Shown in pieces: positions 7,549-14,722 of a stretch of 27,219 nt of DNA; position 1 is the first letter of the stretch; every line of letters begins with the position of its first letter. The notes beneath the pieces are model-generated. The model was not told where the DNA came from. It made no database searches and was given only the letters and a program-made list of their open reading frames with translations. Both the position numbers and the translations under genes were made by a program. Source of the stretch: Pseudomonadota bacterium (lineage in GTDB: Bacteria > Myxococcota_A > Polyangia > Polyangiales > Polyangiaceae); contig JAEYVE010000184.1 in NCBI GenBank assembly GCA_023432025.1, positions 1 to 27,219 of the forward strand, written 5' to 3'.

Positions 7549-7938
7549 TCAGCGAGCGACCTGGCGCTCGAGCTCGAGCGGCTTGATGCGCCACGCGCGC
7601 GCGAGGCGAGGGATATAACGCTCCCCTACGACGTGGCCTGTTTCCAAGTGATACACCTGGATCGGGCGCATCCCGCATCGCTCCGCGGCTTCCGCGCGGC
7701 TGAGCCCGTGTTGCTTGCGCCAGCGTGCCATCCACTTTCCGAGCGCTGACGGCTTTCCGGGGGTGGCGCGAGGCACCTGATTGCGCGTGTCGCGTCGCCA
7801 TTTCTCCCGATCGATCGAATGGAGGTTGCAATGCTGGCGAAAGGCGCGCGGGGACAACCCCAGTGCTTCGGCTGCGGCGAGGATGCCCTCACCCTTTCTT
7901 AGTTCGCGGAGTATCTGGGATTTGGTGGGCGCATTCAT
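7549..7938 (-). CDS. Small DNA-binding protein with two helix-turn-helix segments
   Basis: The 129-residue protein has a Fis/homeodomain-like HTH at about 17-41 (GILAAAEALGLSPRAFRQHC) and an XRE/Cro-like HTH at about 66-125. The second is built on WRKQHGLSRAEAAERCGMRPIQVYHLE and ends in PRLARAWRIKPLELE. It carries no sensing domain. It is divergent from the ZIP-permease fusion gene (starts 203 bp apart) and upstream of the lipoprotein on the same strand. By position it could control itself and the transporter, but the sequence does not show a target. The ATG at 7938 is the only start that keeps the first HTH whole. Confidence 0.8.
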   Translation of the reverse strand: MNAPTKSQILRELRKGEGILAAAEALGLSPRAFRQHCNLHSIDREKWRRDTRNQVPRATPGKPSALGKWMARWRKQHGLSRAEAAERCGMRPIQVYHLETGHVVGERYIPRLARAWRIKPLELERQVAR

Positions 7939-8025
7939 GGCAAAGCGTTCCGGCTCCTCGGTGCGGATTTGGGTGGTTACGCAACGGACTTCAGGAAGTT
8001 CCGCCCCCCTCGCTGCCGCACAAGC

Positions 8026-8067
8026 GACGAGTAGACGGCCTTATTCCCACTCGTCTGGACTTTTTTT
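8026..8067 (+). terminator. Hairpin plus T7 in the transporter leader, possible attenuator
   Basis: Perfect 7-bp arms GACGAGT (8026-8032) and ACTCGTC (8049-8055) enclose a 16-base loop. Five bases later comes a run of seven T (8061-8067), rare in this GC-rich DNA. It lies 75 bp upstream of the transporter ATG and reads in the same direction, downstream of the divergent HTH start. A transcript begun near 7939-8020 would meet it before the gene. The long loop and 5-base gap make it weaker than a model terminator. Confidence 0.4.
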
Positions 8068-8141
8068 GCGGCTCGACTCAACTCTGCCTCCCCCGTGCCC
8101 CCCCGCTCGTTTCACATCCACTTCGGCTCGCGTTTCGTCCG

Positions 8142-9950
8142 ATGACCGAAGCGATCGTCCTCGCCGTTCTCTCGGTGGCTGCGGGCACCGTGTTGGCTTT
8201 GTTACCGGGCAAACGGGATAAGTTGCTCGGTCCGATTCGGACCTTCGGTCTCACGGCTTCGCTTGGCGTCGTTTTTCTCCATTTGTTGCCAGAAGCACTT
8301 TCCGCGATTGGCGGCTGGGCGCTCGCCGCGCTCGCTCTTGGTCTGATCGCGCCCGAGCTCTTGGCGCGTCTCGGAGTCGCGGTGTGGCAGATGGGGCGCG
8401 GTCGGAGCACACGCTCCGAGCTCGCGCTCGAGGCGGGCTACGTGGGCCTCCTCGTCCACCACGTCGGCGACGGCATCGGGCTCGGAGCGTACACGGGGGA
8501 AATGCACGCGGGGGGGTCTCACGGTGGCGTGGTGACTGCGCTCGCCGCCCACGCGGTGCCGGTGGTGGCGATCATGGTACTCGCCTTCGATTCGGCGCGG
8601 GGCCGAGGCTCCGCCATCGTGCGCGCGGTGGGCTTGGCGGTGGCGAGCGTGCTCGGCGTGCTCCTCACCAACGCCGTTCCGCCCGATTTCGTGGCCACGT
8701 CTGGCGCGTGGGTGACGGCGGCCGTGGCAGGGCTCTTGGTTCACGTGGTGACGCACGATCTCACGTCGCAGCCGCCACGCTCACGTCACGAGCGAACACT
8801 CGACCTCTTGATCGCCGCTGCTGGCATCGGGGTCAGCCTCATTGGGCATGCCGGCCACGACGCGGGGCATGACTCCGACCCGCGCGACGCCGTAGTCTCG
8901 GCCCTGCTCGATATCGCCGTGGAAACGGGACCGATGCTGCTGCTCGGGCTGGTCCTGGGTGCGTTCTTGCAGACGTTCGCTCGGCGGGTGCCACCCGCCT
9001 TGCTTCACTCGAGGGGAATTTGGCGCGACGCGGTGCGAGGGGCGGTCGTGGGCGGCCCTTTGCCGCTGTGTTCTCGCAGTGCGCTCCCCGTGTCGAAGGC
9101 CTTGAAGGAAGGTGGGGCCACGCCGGCGTTCGTCGTAGCGTTCCTCTTGGCGACGCCGGAGCTCGGCATCGAAACGTTCGCGCTCAGCGCTCATTTCGTT
9201 GGCTGGACCTTCGCGTGGACGCGCGTCGGGGGGGCGCTCTTGCTCGCCGTGGGCGCGGCTGTCGTCGTCGGGTTTCTGACCAAGCGCGCGACGAGGGCAG
9301 TCGATGAGCCGCCGTCCACTTCGAGCGTCGCCCGGTCCAGTGATGCAGTTGGGAGTCGCGCGTATCTGCGGCGCTTCGTCGAGGCCTTCGACGAGCTCAC
9401 GCATCACGTGGGAGCGTGGATGGTGGTTGGGGTCATCGCCGCAGCGTTCCTGCAGGCATCGTTGCCCTCGGACGCTTTTTCAAAGCTACGCGAGCCTTGG
9501 CTCGAGCTCCTGGTGATTTCGTTGGTGGCGGTGCCGAGCTACGTCTGCGCTCCGTCGGCGACGCCTTTGGCTGCGGTGCTCGTCGCGAAGGGCCTCTCGC
9601 CAGGAGCGGCGCTGGTGGGACTCTTGCTCGGCGCGGCCACCAACGTCGCGACGCTTGCCTTCTTGCGACGGTGGTACGGCTGGCGAGGCACCGCCGCCGC
9701 CGTCGGCTCGCTCGCGCTGCTTTCGTGGATGCTCGCGTTCGTGGTCAATCGGTTTCTCCCCAGGCCAGAGCTCGCTGCGGTGCAAGCCTCGGGGCACACG
9801 GACGGTCTGCTCTGGTGGTGGCTCGCTGCGCTGTGTGGCGCAGTGCTCCTCCGCAGCATCTGGCTTTCGGGGACACGCGCCTGGCTTTCGTCATTGCAGA
9901 GCGGAGACGACGCTCACGGGCACGGGCATGGACATGGTCACGCGCACTGA
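8142..9950 (+). CDS. Membrane metal transporter: ZIP-like half fused to an SO_0444/DUF318-type permease half
   Basis: The 602-residue protein from ATG 8142 is almost entirely transmembrane. The N-terminal half (about 1-205) carries ZIP-like signs: FLHLLPEAL (45-53), HHVGDGIGLGAY (106-117) in the place of the ZIP TM4 HNxxDG motif, and AAHAVP (135-140) in the place of TM5 HE. A His/Asp linker follows (HAGHDAGHDSD, 236-246). The C-terminal half (about 250-580) matches ArsP_1/DUF318 permeases of the SO_0444 Cu/Zn efflux type: GGPLPLCSRSALP (304-316), FLLATPELGIETF (334-346), and VCAPSATPLAAVLVAKGLSPGAALV (468-492) then ATNVATL. The usual PLCSC has become PLCSR, leaving Cys310 alone. The protein ends in HGHGHGHGHAH. 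Efflux of zinc, copper or a similar cation is inferred. The next gene overlaps its end by 23 bases. Confidence 0.83.
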   Translation: MTEAIVLAVLSVAAGTVLALLPGKRDKLLGPIRTFGLTASLGVVFLHLLPEALSAIGGWALAALALGLIAPELLARLGVAVWQMGRGRSTRSELALEAGYVGLLVHHVGDGIGLGAYTGEMHAGGSHGGVVTALAAHAVPVVAIMVLAFDSARGRGSAIVRAVGLAVASVLGVLLTNAVPPDFVATSGAWVTAAVAGLLVHVVTHDLTSQPPRSRHERTLDLLIAAAGIGVSLIGHAGHDAGHDSDPRDAVVSALLDIAVETGPMLLLGLVLGAFLQTFARRVPPALLHSRGIWRDAVRGAVVGGPLPLCSRSALPVSKALKEGGATPAFVVAFLLATPELGIETFALSAHFVGWTFAWTRVGGALLLAVGAAVVVGFLTKRATRAVDEPPSTSSVARSSDAVGSRAYLRRFVEAFDELTHHVGAWMVVGVIAAAFLQASLPSDAFSKLREPWLELLVISLVAVPSYVCAPSATPLAAVLVAKGLSPGAALVGLLLGAATNVATLAFLRRWYGWRGTAAAVGSLALLSWMLAFVVNRFLPRPELAAVQASGHTDGLLWWWLAALCGAVLLRSIWLSGTRAWLSSLQSGDDAHGHGHGHGHAH

Positions 9951-11169
9951 CGCGAATGAGTCCGCTTCTTCCCTCGGTGCAGAAGTCAGCGGCCGCGCCA
10001 CCTGTTACGCGTGTTTCCGGCCCATCGCCGTTTGCTATTGCGACGTCGTGGAGCCCATTTCTCACGAAACACGCATCATCATCGTCCAGCATCCGCGGGA
10101 AGAGTTTCACCCTCTGAACACGGCTCGCATCGCCGAGCGATGCCTGACGCGGGCAGAAGTGCTGCGCGGCGACGTGCCGGATCTGGACGCCGCTTTCGCT
10201 CGCCTCGAGCTTCCGCAGCGAACCGCGCTGCTCTACCCGTCATCGGACGCCGTGGACGTGACCGAGCTCGAGGAGGCCGAGCGCCCCGAATGCGTCGTGG
10301 TCATCGACGGCACGTGGAATCAGGCGCGTGCCATGAACCGCCGTCTCTCGGCGCTCGCTCGGTTGCCGCGGGTTCGCTTCACGCCCGACGCGCCAAGTGA
10401 GTACCGCATCCGCAAGGAGCCCAAGGCCGACTACCTCTCGACCGTGGAGTCCATCGCGCTCGTGCTCTCCCACTTGGAGCCTCGCGGATTCGACGCAGAG
10501 CGCCTTCGGGCGACGTTCCGCGCGATGATCGATCGCAACGTCGACGCTCGCCGCAAGAGCGCCGTGATCCCGCGTCACAAGGCGCTTCGGCCGTCGCGAG
10601 CGCCGGCGCTGCCCCCCGAGCTGCTGACGCCTCCCGAGCGCATGTGGGTCGCGTACGGGGAGGGGGCGCCGGATCCCGAAGGAAAGCGCGAGAAGCGTCC
10701 GTTCATCGTCTGTGTGGGGAGCGGAGCGAGCGAGGACGAGCGTTTGCGGGCCGTGCTGAAGACGCCGTTTCGTCCGCACCCGATCGCCAGCGAGGCTCAC
10801 GCGCTCACGGAGGAGGAGCTTGCGTCCGCGCTCGGGCCCGAGGAGTTTGCCGAACGCTTCGCCGAGGTGTGTCGCCCGGGCGACGTGATCGCTGCTTGGA
10901 ACGAGTCGAGCTTGACGGTCATCGAAGACGCGCTCGGGCGCCCGTTGTCGACCTGCGGCATCTCCGCGCTGCCCTTGAAGAACATTTACTGCAATCTGCG
11001 GAGCCGCGGAGCTCGCCAAGGAGCGAGCGAGAAGCAGGCGGCGTGGGGCTCGCTCGGAGACATCGTGCGTCGCGAGAACATTTCGGTCGAAGCGGTGGGG
11101 CGCGCCGCTCGCCGCCTCGCGGAAACGCGCGCCGTCCTCGCGCTCTTGCGCCAGCTCAGCGAGATTTGA
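9928..11169 (+). CDS. DTW-domain tRNA-uridine aminocarboxypropyltransferase with an extra C-terminal domain
   Basis: DTW-domain enzymes transfer the 3-amino-3-carboxypropyl group of S-adenosylmethionine to uridine (acp3U) in tRNA, as E. coli TapT (YfiP) does. The 413-residue protein has a zinc-type cluster C26-x2-C29-x6-C36-x-C38, VQHPREEFHPLNTARIAERCL (53-73), the DGTW motif at 127-130 with NQARAM after it, and RKEPKADYLSTVESIA (162-177). The DTW domain ends near 225. Residues 235-413 are not part of usual DTW proteins. They hold FIVCVGSG, GDVIAAWNESS, LPLKNIYCNLRSR and a C-terminal helix RRLAETRAVLALLRQL that vaguely recalls the end of DnaQ-like exonucleases, but without an evident DEDD set. 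The start overlaps the transporter by 23 bases; ATG 9934 is an alternative. The 3' end overlaps the convergent gene by 14 bases. Confidence 0.85.
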   Translation: MDMVTRTDANESASSLGAEVSGRATCYACFRPIAVCYCDVVEPISHETRIIIVQHPREEFHPLNTARIAERCLTRAEVLRGDVPDLDAAFARLELPQRTALLYPSSDAVDVTELEEAERPECVVVIDGTWNQARAMNRRLSALARLPRVRFTPDAPSEYRIRKEPKADYLSTVESIALVLSHLEPRGFDAERLRATFRAMIDRNVDARRKSAVIPRHKALRPSRAPALPPELLTPPERMWVAYGEGAPDPEGKREKRPFIVCVGSGASEDERLRAVLKTPFRPHPIASEAHALTEEELASALGPEEFAERFAEVCRPGDVIAAWNESSLTVIEDALGRPLSTCGISALPLKNIYCNLRSRGARQGASEKQAAWGSLGDIVRRENISVEAVGRAARRLAETRAVLALLRQLSEI

Positions 11170-12034
11170 GCTGTTCGTCGATGCGCTCGAGGGCTCGGCG
11201 AATGGACAATATGCCGCCCTTGCCCGCGAACCCGACCGGAACCCCGTGCGCGCGGGCCGCCGCGACGAGGGGCTCGGTGTGCTTGTGTTGTACGGCGCGA
11301 TCGAGGATGACCACCGCCGCTACGCGACCTTGGCGAATGCGCTGCGGCAGGTTGCCGATGGCATGCGCGCCGTCGCTTTCCGTGTCCACCCACTCGGTGC
11401 GCCCTTCCAGGGACTCGGGGAGCGCGCCGAGCTTCTGCCGCCCAGCGAGCGCGCCCACGATCACGAGCTTGCGCTCGATGCTCAGGTTCTCGAGCCACGG
11501 CAGGGACGACGTGCCGCCTTCTGCTTCCGGTCTCGCGGAGGCTGGTGTGGGTTCGCCGGTTGGTCCGAGTGGCTCGTTCGCCTTGGGAAAGGCGTGCGAC
11601 GAAGGCGCGGCCGCCGACGCGGCGTTCGCCGGCGCGACGCTCGCGACTTCGGGCAGCGCGAGAACTGCGCGGCAGAGACGGTCCGCCGCCACTTCGACGC
11701 TGGGCCCCGCGGCGCTCGGCGCTCGAAGCGCGTGATCGCGGGCGAACTGGGCTACGAGGCGCTCTTCGAGCGCCCGCTCGTAGTTGGCGAGGGCGAGGCG
11801 GACGTTTCGGACGCCGGCGAGCGCGTCGCGTTGCTTGGCGGCAAGCGCGCTCTGCAGCTCCCCGAGGAGGCTCTCGACCGGAGAGCGAGGCCCGTCGTCT
11901 TCTGCAGCGGAGAGGCTCGAAGGGGTCTTCGAGGGGAGGGGGGGATGGGCGGCCACGCTGGGATCTTCCGTGCTTCGCAGAGCGCCGTCTACGGTGAAGC
12001 GTAGAGACGTCGCTGCTGGGGCGCTGTGGCGCAT
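11156..12034 (-). CDS. Protein with predicted coiled coil and a DUF2325-like C-terminal domain
   Basis: The 292-residue protein has a Ser/Ala-rich start, a heptad-like helical stretch at about 53-100 (VESLLGELQSALAAKQRDAL and on), an Ala/Pro-rich linker (130-178) and a C-terminal alpha/beta domain (186-288). That domain starts ERKLVIVGALAGRQ and contains RQGRVAAVVILDRAVQHKHT and ARAHGVPVGFAGKGGI. The order of a glycine-rich first strand, a central hydrophobic strand ending in Asp then His, and a final GVP segment resembles DUF2325 (found in small proteins and histidine-kinase-like contexts); the match is by eye and weak. Start ATG 12034 lacks a good ribosome-binding site. It lies 14 bp from the start of the divergent SRPBCC gene, and its end overlaps the DTW gene. 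Confidence 0.65.
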   Translation of the reverse strand: MRHSAPAATSLRFTVDGALRSTEDPSVAAHPPLPSKTPSSLSAAEDDGPRSPVESLLGELQSALAAKQRDALAGVRNVRLALANYERALEERLVAQFARDHALRAPSAAGPSVEVAADRLCRAVLALPEVASVAPANAASAAAPSSHAFPKANEPLGPTGEPTPASARPEAEGGTSSLPWLENLSIERKLVIVGALAGRQKLGALPESLEGRTEWVDTESDGAHAIGNLPQRIRQGRVAAVVILDRAVQHKHTEPLVAAARAHGVPVGFAGKGGILSIRRALERIDEQLKSR

Positions 12035-12048
12035 GGTAAAGGCTGTCC

Positions 12049-12507
12049 ATGGCGCTCGAGGTGGAGGTGTCGATTCCGCACGCGGTCGACTTGGTTTGGG
12101 CCACGGTGACGGATCTGCGCACGGCGCCGTACTGGCTCGGGTTGGACAACTTGCGCCAGCTGGAGAAGGGCGAGCCTCTCGGTGCCGGCACACGTCTCGC
12201 GTACGACGCGCGCGGCCAAGCACACGCCGCCACCATCACGCGCTTCGATAGGGAGCGCTACCTTTCGCTCACGGCGCAGCAGGGAGGCATCACCGTCACG
12301 TACGCCTACGTCTTCGAGCGGCGCCCAGACGGAACCAGGGTGCGTCTGCACGCAGACTGCCGCGCGGTGGGCTGGTTTTGGCGTCTCCTAGTGCCCTTCG
12401 TGCGACGGGCCATGGAAAGGAGCGACCGCGACCAGCTGGAGGCGTTGAAGAAGCTCGTCGCGGCGGTGGCCGCTACGGAGGCCCGCCAGAAGGCGGAGCG
12501 GCGCTGA
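12049..12507 (+). CDS. SRPBCC-superfamily (polyketide cyclase/START-like) protein
   Basis: The 152-residue protein begins LEVEVSIPHAVDLVWATVTDL, the usual first strand and helix of SRPBCC ligand-binding domains. It continues with YWLGLDNLRQLEKGEPLGAGTRL, a run of alternating strands (ATITRFDRERYLSLTAQQG, ITVTYAYVFERRPDGTRVRL), and the long C-terminal helix RRAMERSDRDQLEALKKLV that closes the hydrophobic pocket. Ligand unknown. AAAGG lies six bases upstream of the ATG. Its start is 14 bp from the divergent gene, so its promoter must overlap that gene or its leader. The recN gene follows after a dyad-containing gap. Confidence 0.85.
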   Translation: MALEVEVSIPHAVDLVWATVTDLRTAPYWLGLDNLRQLEKGEPLGAGTRLAYDARGQAHAATITRFDRERYLSLTAQQGGITVTYAYVFERRPDGTRVRLHADCRAVGWFWRLLVPFVRRAMERSDRDQLEALKKLVAAVAATEARQKAERR

Positions 12508-12556
12508 AAGCGCCCGTTGGGGGGGATCGCACAAGCATTCCCATGCCGGGTGCTTT

Positions 12557-12597
12557 GCTAGGTCAAAAAATGTCACTGGGACATTGCTTGACCTAGC
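12557..12597. promoter_or_regulatory. Nested inverted repeat upstream of recN
   Basis: Outer 10-bp arms (12557-12566 GCTAGGTCAA and 12588-12597 TTGACCTAGC) enclose inner 6-bp arms AATGTC (12569-12574) and GACATT (12580-12585) around ACTGG. Only two base pairs between the two arm sets fail to match. The block is AT-richer than its surroundings and ends 35 bp before the recN ATG. It could be an operator for a dimeric or tetrameric repressor, or an RNA hairpin ending the SRPBCC transcript. RecN genes are often under SOS control, but this does not match a LexA box I can name with confidence. Confidence 0.55.
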
Positions 12598-12632
12598 GAG
12601 CGGCGGCGGGGACGCCTCATGCTCGGTGGGCC

Positions 12633-14471
12633 ATGATCACCCACCTCACCATCGAAAACCTCGCCGTCGTCGAAGCCGCCAGTCTCGAGCTCCGCCCTGG
12701 GCTCAACGTTTTGACCGGAGAGACCGGCGCGGGAAAATCTGTGATCGTCGACGCGCTCGAGCTTCTGCGCGGCGCGCAGCGAAGTCGGGCGCGCTTGCGT
12801 GATGGCGCGGCGTCGGCGCTCGTCGAGGCGGTGTTCTTGCCTTCACGGGAAACTCGGCAGCGGCTTGCGTCCGTCTTCGAAAAGCACGATCTGCCGCTCG
12901 AAGAAGAAATCATCTTGGGTCGTCGCCTCGAGAGCTCCGGGCGGACGCGCAGCTACGTTCAGGGCCGGCTCGTTCCGCTCGGGGTGCTGTCGGAGGTGGG
13001 CGAGGAGCTGGTCGAAATCTGCGGTCAACACGAGTCCCACAAGTTGCGTACACCCGCCGCGCAGTTGGCGGCGCTCGATGCTTGGGGAGACCTGTCCGCA
13101 GAGGTGGCTTCGTTCTCGCAGAGCTACGACGAATTTCGCGGCGTCGAGGTGCGGCTCGAGTCGCTTCGAGCGCGCCAAGCGGAGCTCGAGCGACGTCGAG
13201 ACTTCCTCTCCTACCAGCTGAGCGAGCTCTCGGGCGCCTCGGTCAGCGGGTACTCGGAGGCAAGGCGGCGCCTGGACGCTGCGCGGGGAACCGCCGAGCT
13301 TTGGGAGACGTGCGCCGAGGTCGTGCAGGTGCTGGCCGATGGCGACGACGCGGTACAAGGGCGAGTGGCGTGGCTCGCTCGCCGCGTCGGCTTTCTCGGG
13401 GGAGGGCGAGCCGCCGCGCTGCGCGAAGACGCTGAGGGTGCAGAAGCAAGCGGCGCAGAGGTCGACGGCGAGCTCGGGGTGCTCCGCGACGCGCTCGGGA
13501 CGATCGACGACGCGCTTTCGCGCGCGGTGGTAGCGGCTCGCTCGCTTTCGGCGTATGGCGCGCTGGAGTCGGGAGAGCTCGAAGCGATCGAGCAGACCGT
13601 GAGCGAGGTCGAGCGTTTGGCTCGCAAGCATCGCAGGCGACCCGAGGAGCTCGAGACGCTCGCGCTCGAGCTGGGGCGCGAGCTCGCCGAGCTCGAAGGT
13701 CTCGAGGCGGAGCTGCCGCGGTTGGAGCTCGAGGTGCGCGAGCGCAGGGCGGAGGTCGAGCGCGTTGCACTTCTTTTGCACGGCGCGCGCCTCGAGGCTG
13801 CGCGGCGGCTGGGCGCGGCCATCACGGCGGAGCTCGAGGCGTTGTGCTTCACCGGTGCCTCACTCGAGGTGCGCGTCGCACAGGCGGCGCTCGGGGCACT
13901 CGGCGTGAGCGCGGTCGAGCTCTTCTTCCGAGCGAACCCGGGGCAGGCGCCTGCACCGCTTGGGCGCGTCGCGTCGGGCGGCGAGCTGTCTCGGGTGCTC
14001 TTGGCGCTGCGCGCCGTGTCACGGCACGGCGGTGGCCTCTCCGTCTTCGACGAAATCGACGCGGGCGCTGGCGGGCACGTCGCGGAGCGAATCGGCGAAC
14101 GTCTGCGCTTGGCGGCTCGCTCTGGACAAGTGTTGTGCGTGACCCACTGGCCGCAGGTGGCCGCGCACGCTGACGGCCACTTCGTGGTCCAGAAGAGCTC
14201 GGGAGAGAATACTTTCAGCCTCGTTGCTCGCGTCGAGGGGGAGCTGCGGGTGGACGAGCTTTCGCGAATGCTCGGCGGCAGCCGCGCTTCGGCGCGAAGT
14301 CACGCGAGCCACCTGCTTTCGGCCGCCGGCCACGCGGAACGAGCCGCCCCGGCGACGCGGGGCGAGGCGGCGCTCACCGACGCTGCGCCCGCAGGCCGCG
14401 TTCCGAGGCTCGAAACGGAGCGCTCGCGCGCTCCTGGCAAGCGCGGCGCAGCGAAGAGCCGAGCGGCCTGA
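12633..14471 (+). CDS. recN: DNA repair protein RecN
   Basis: RecN is an SMC-like ATPase that acts early in double-strand-break repair, bringing DNA ends together for RecA-dependent recombination. The 612-residue protein starts MITHLTIENLAVVEAASLEL and has Walker A GETGAGKS (29-36). The RecN hallmark GQHESHKL follows at 131-138. A long coiled-coil region spans about 155-400, with many Leu/Arg/Glu heptads. The signature SGGELS is at 448-453, Walker B LSVFDEIDAGAGG at 469-481, and the RecN-specific VTHWPQVAAHAD at 503-514. E. coli RecN has about 553 residues; the excess lies mostly in a basic, Ala-rich tail after 565. The ABC-F gene is 251 bp downstream. A nested dyad lies just upstream. Confidence 0.96.
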   Translation: MITHLTIENLAVVEAASLELRPGLNVLTGETGAGKSVIVDALELLRGAQRSRARLRDGAASALVEAVFLPSRETRQRLASVFEKHDLPLEEEIILGRRLESSGRTRSYVQGRLVPLGVLSEVGEELVEICGQHESHKLRTPAAQLAALDAWGDLSAEVASFSQSYDEFRGVEVRLESLRARQAELERRRDFLSYQLSELSGASVSGYSEARRRLDAARGTAELWETCAEVVQVLADGDDAVQGRVAWLARRVGFLGGGRAAALREDAEGAEASGAEVDGELGVLRDALGTIDDALSRAVVAARSLSAYGALESGELEAIEQTVSEVERLARKHRRRPEELETLALELGRELAELEGLEAELPRLELEVRERRAEVERVALLLHGARLEAARRLGAAITAELEALCFTGASLEVRVAQAALGALGVSAVELFFRANPGQAPAPLGRVASGGELSRVLLALRAVSRHGGGLSVFDEIDAGAGGHVAERIGERLRLAARSGQVLCVTHWPQVAAHADGHFVVQKSSGENTFSLVARVEGELRVDELSRMLGGSRASARSHASHLLSAAGHAERAAPATRGEAALTDAAPAGRVPRLETERSRAPGKRGAAKSRAA

Positions 14472-14722
14472 AGGGGCCGGTTCGAGCCTCTTCACGTCGC
14501 GTGGCCTTTACCGTTTTGCTGCGGTCACCCGTACATAGGGGAAATCCACCTGACCCCGCGGGCGCACTAGCGCCGTGCGGGGGGCCTGCTACGTTCCGGC
14601 GCCCCGAGGAGGCGTGCCGGGGCGCGCCGTCCGGCTTCTGCGCCGTGAAGGTGACGGCTGCCGCCTCGACTTTTGCGGACGCTGCCGTCCGCCGCTTCCC
14701 CTTGGAGAGAGAGTTTCGCGCG

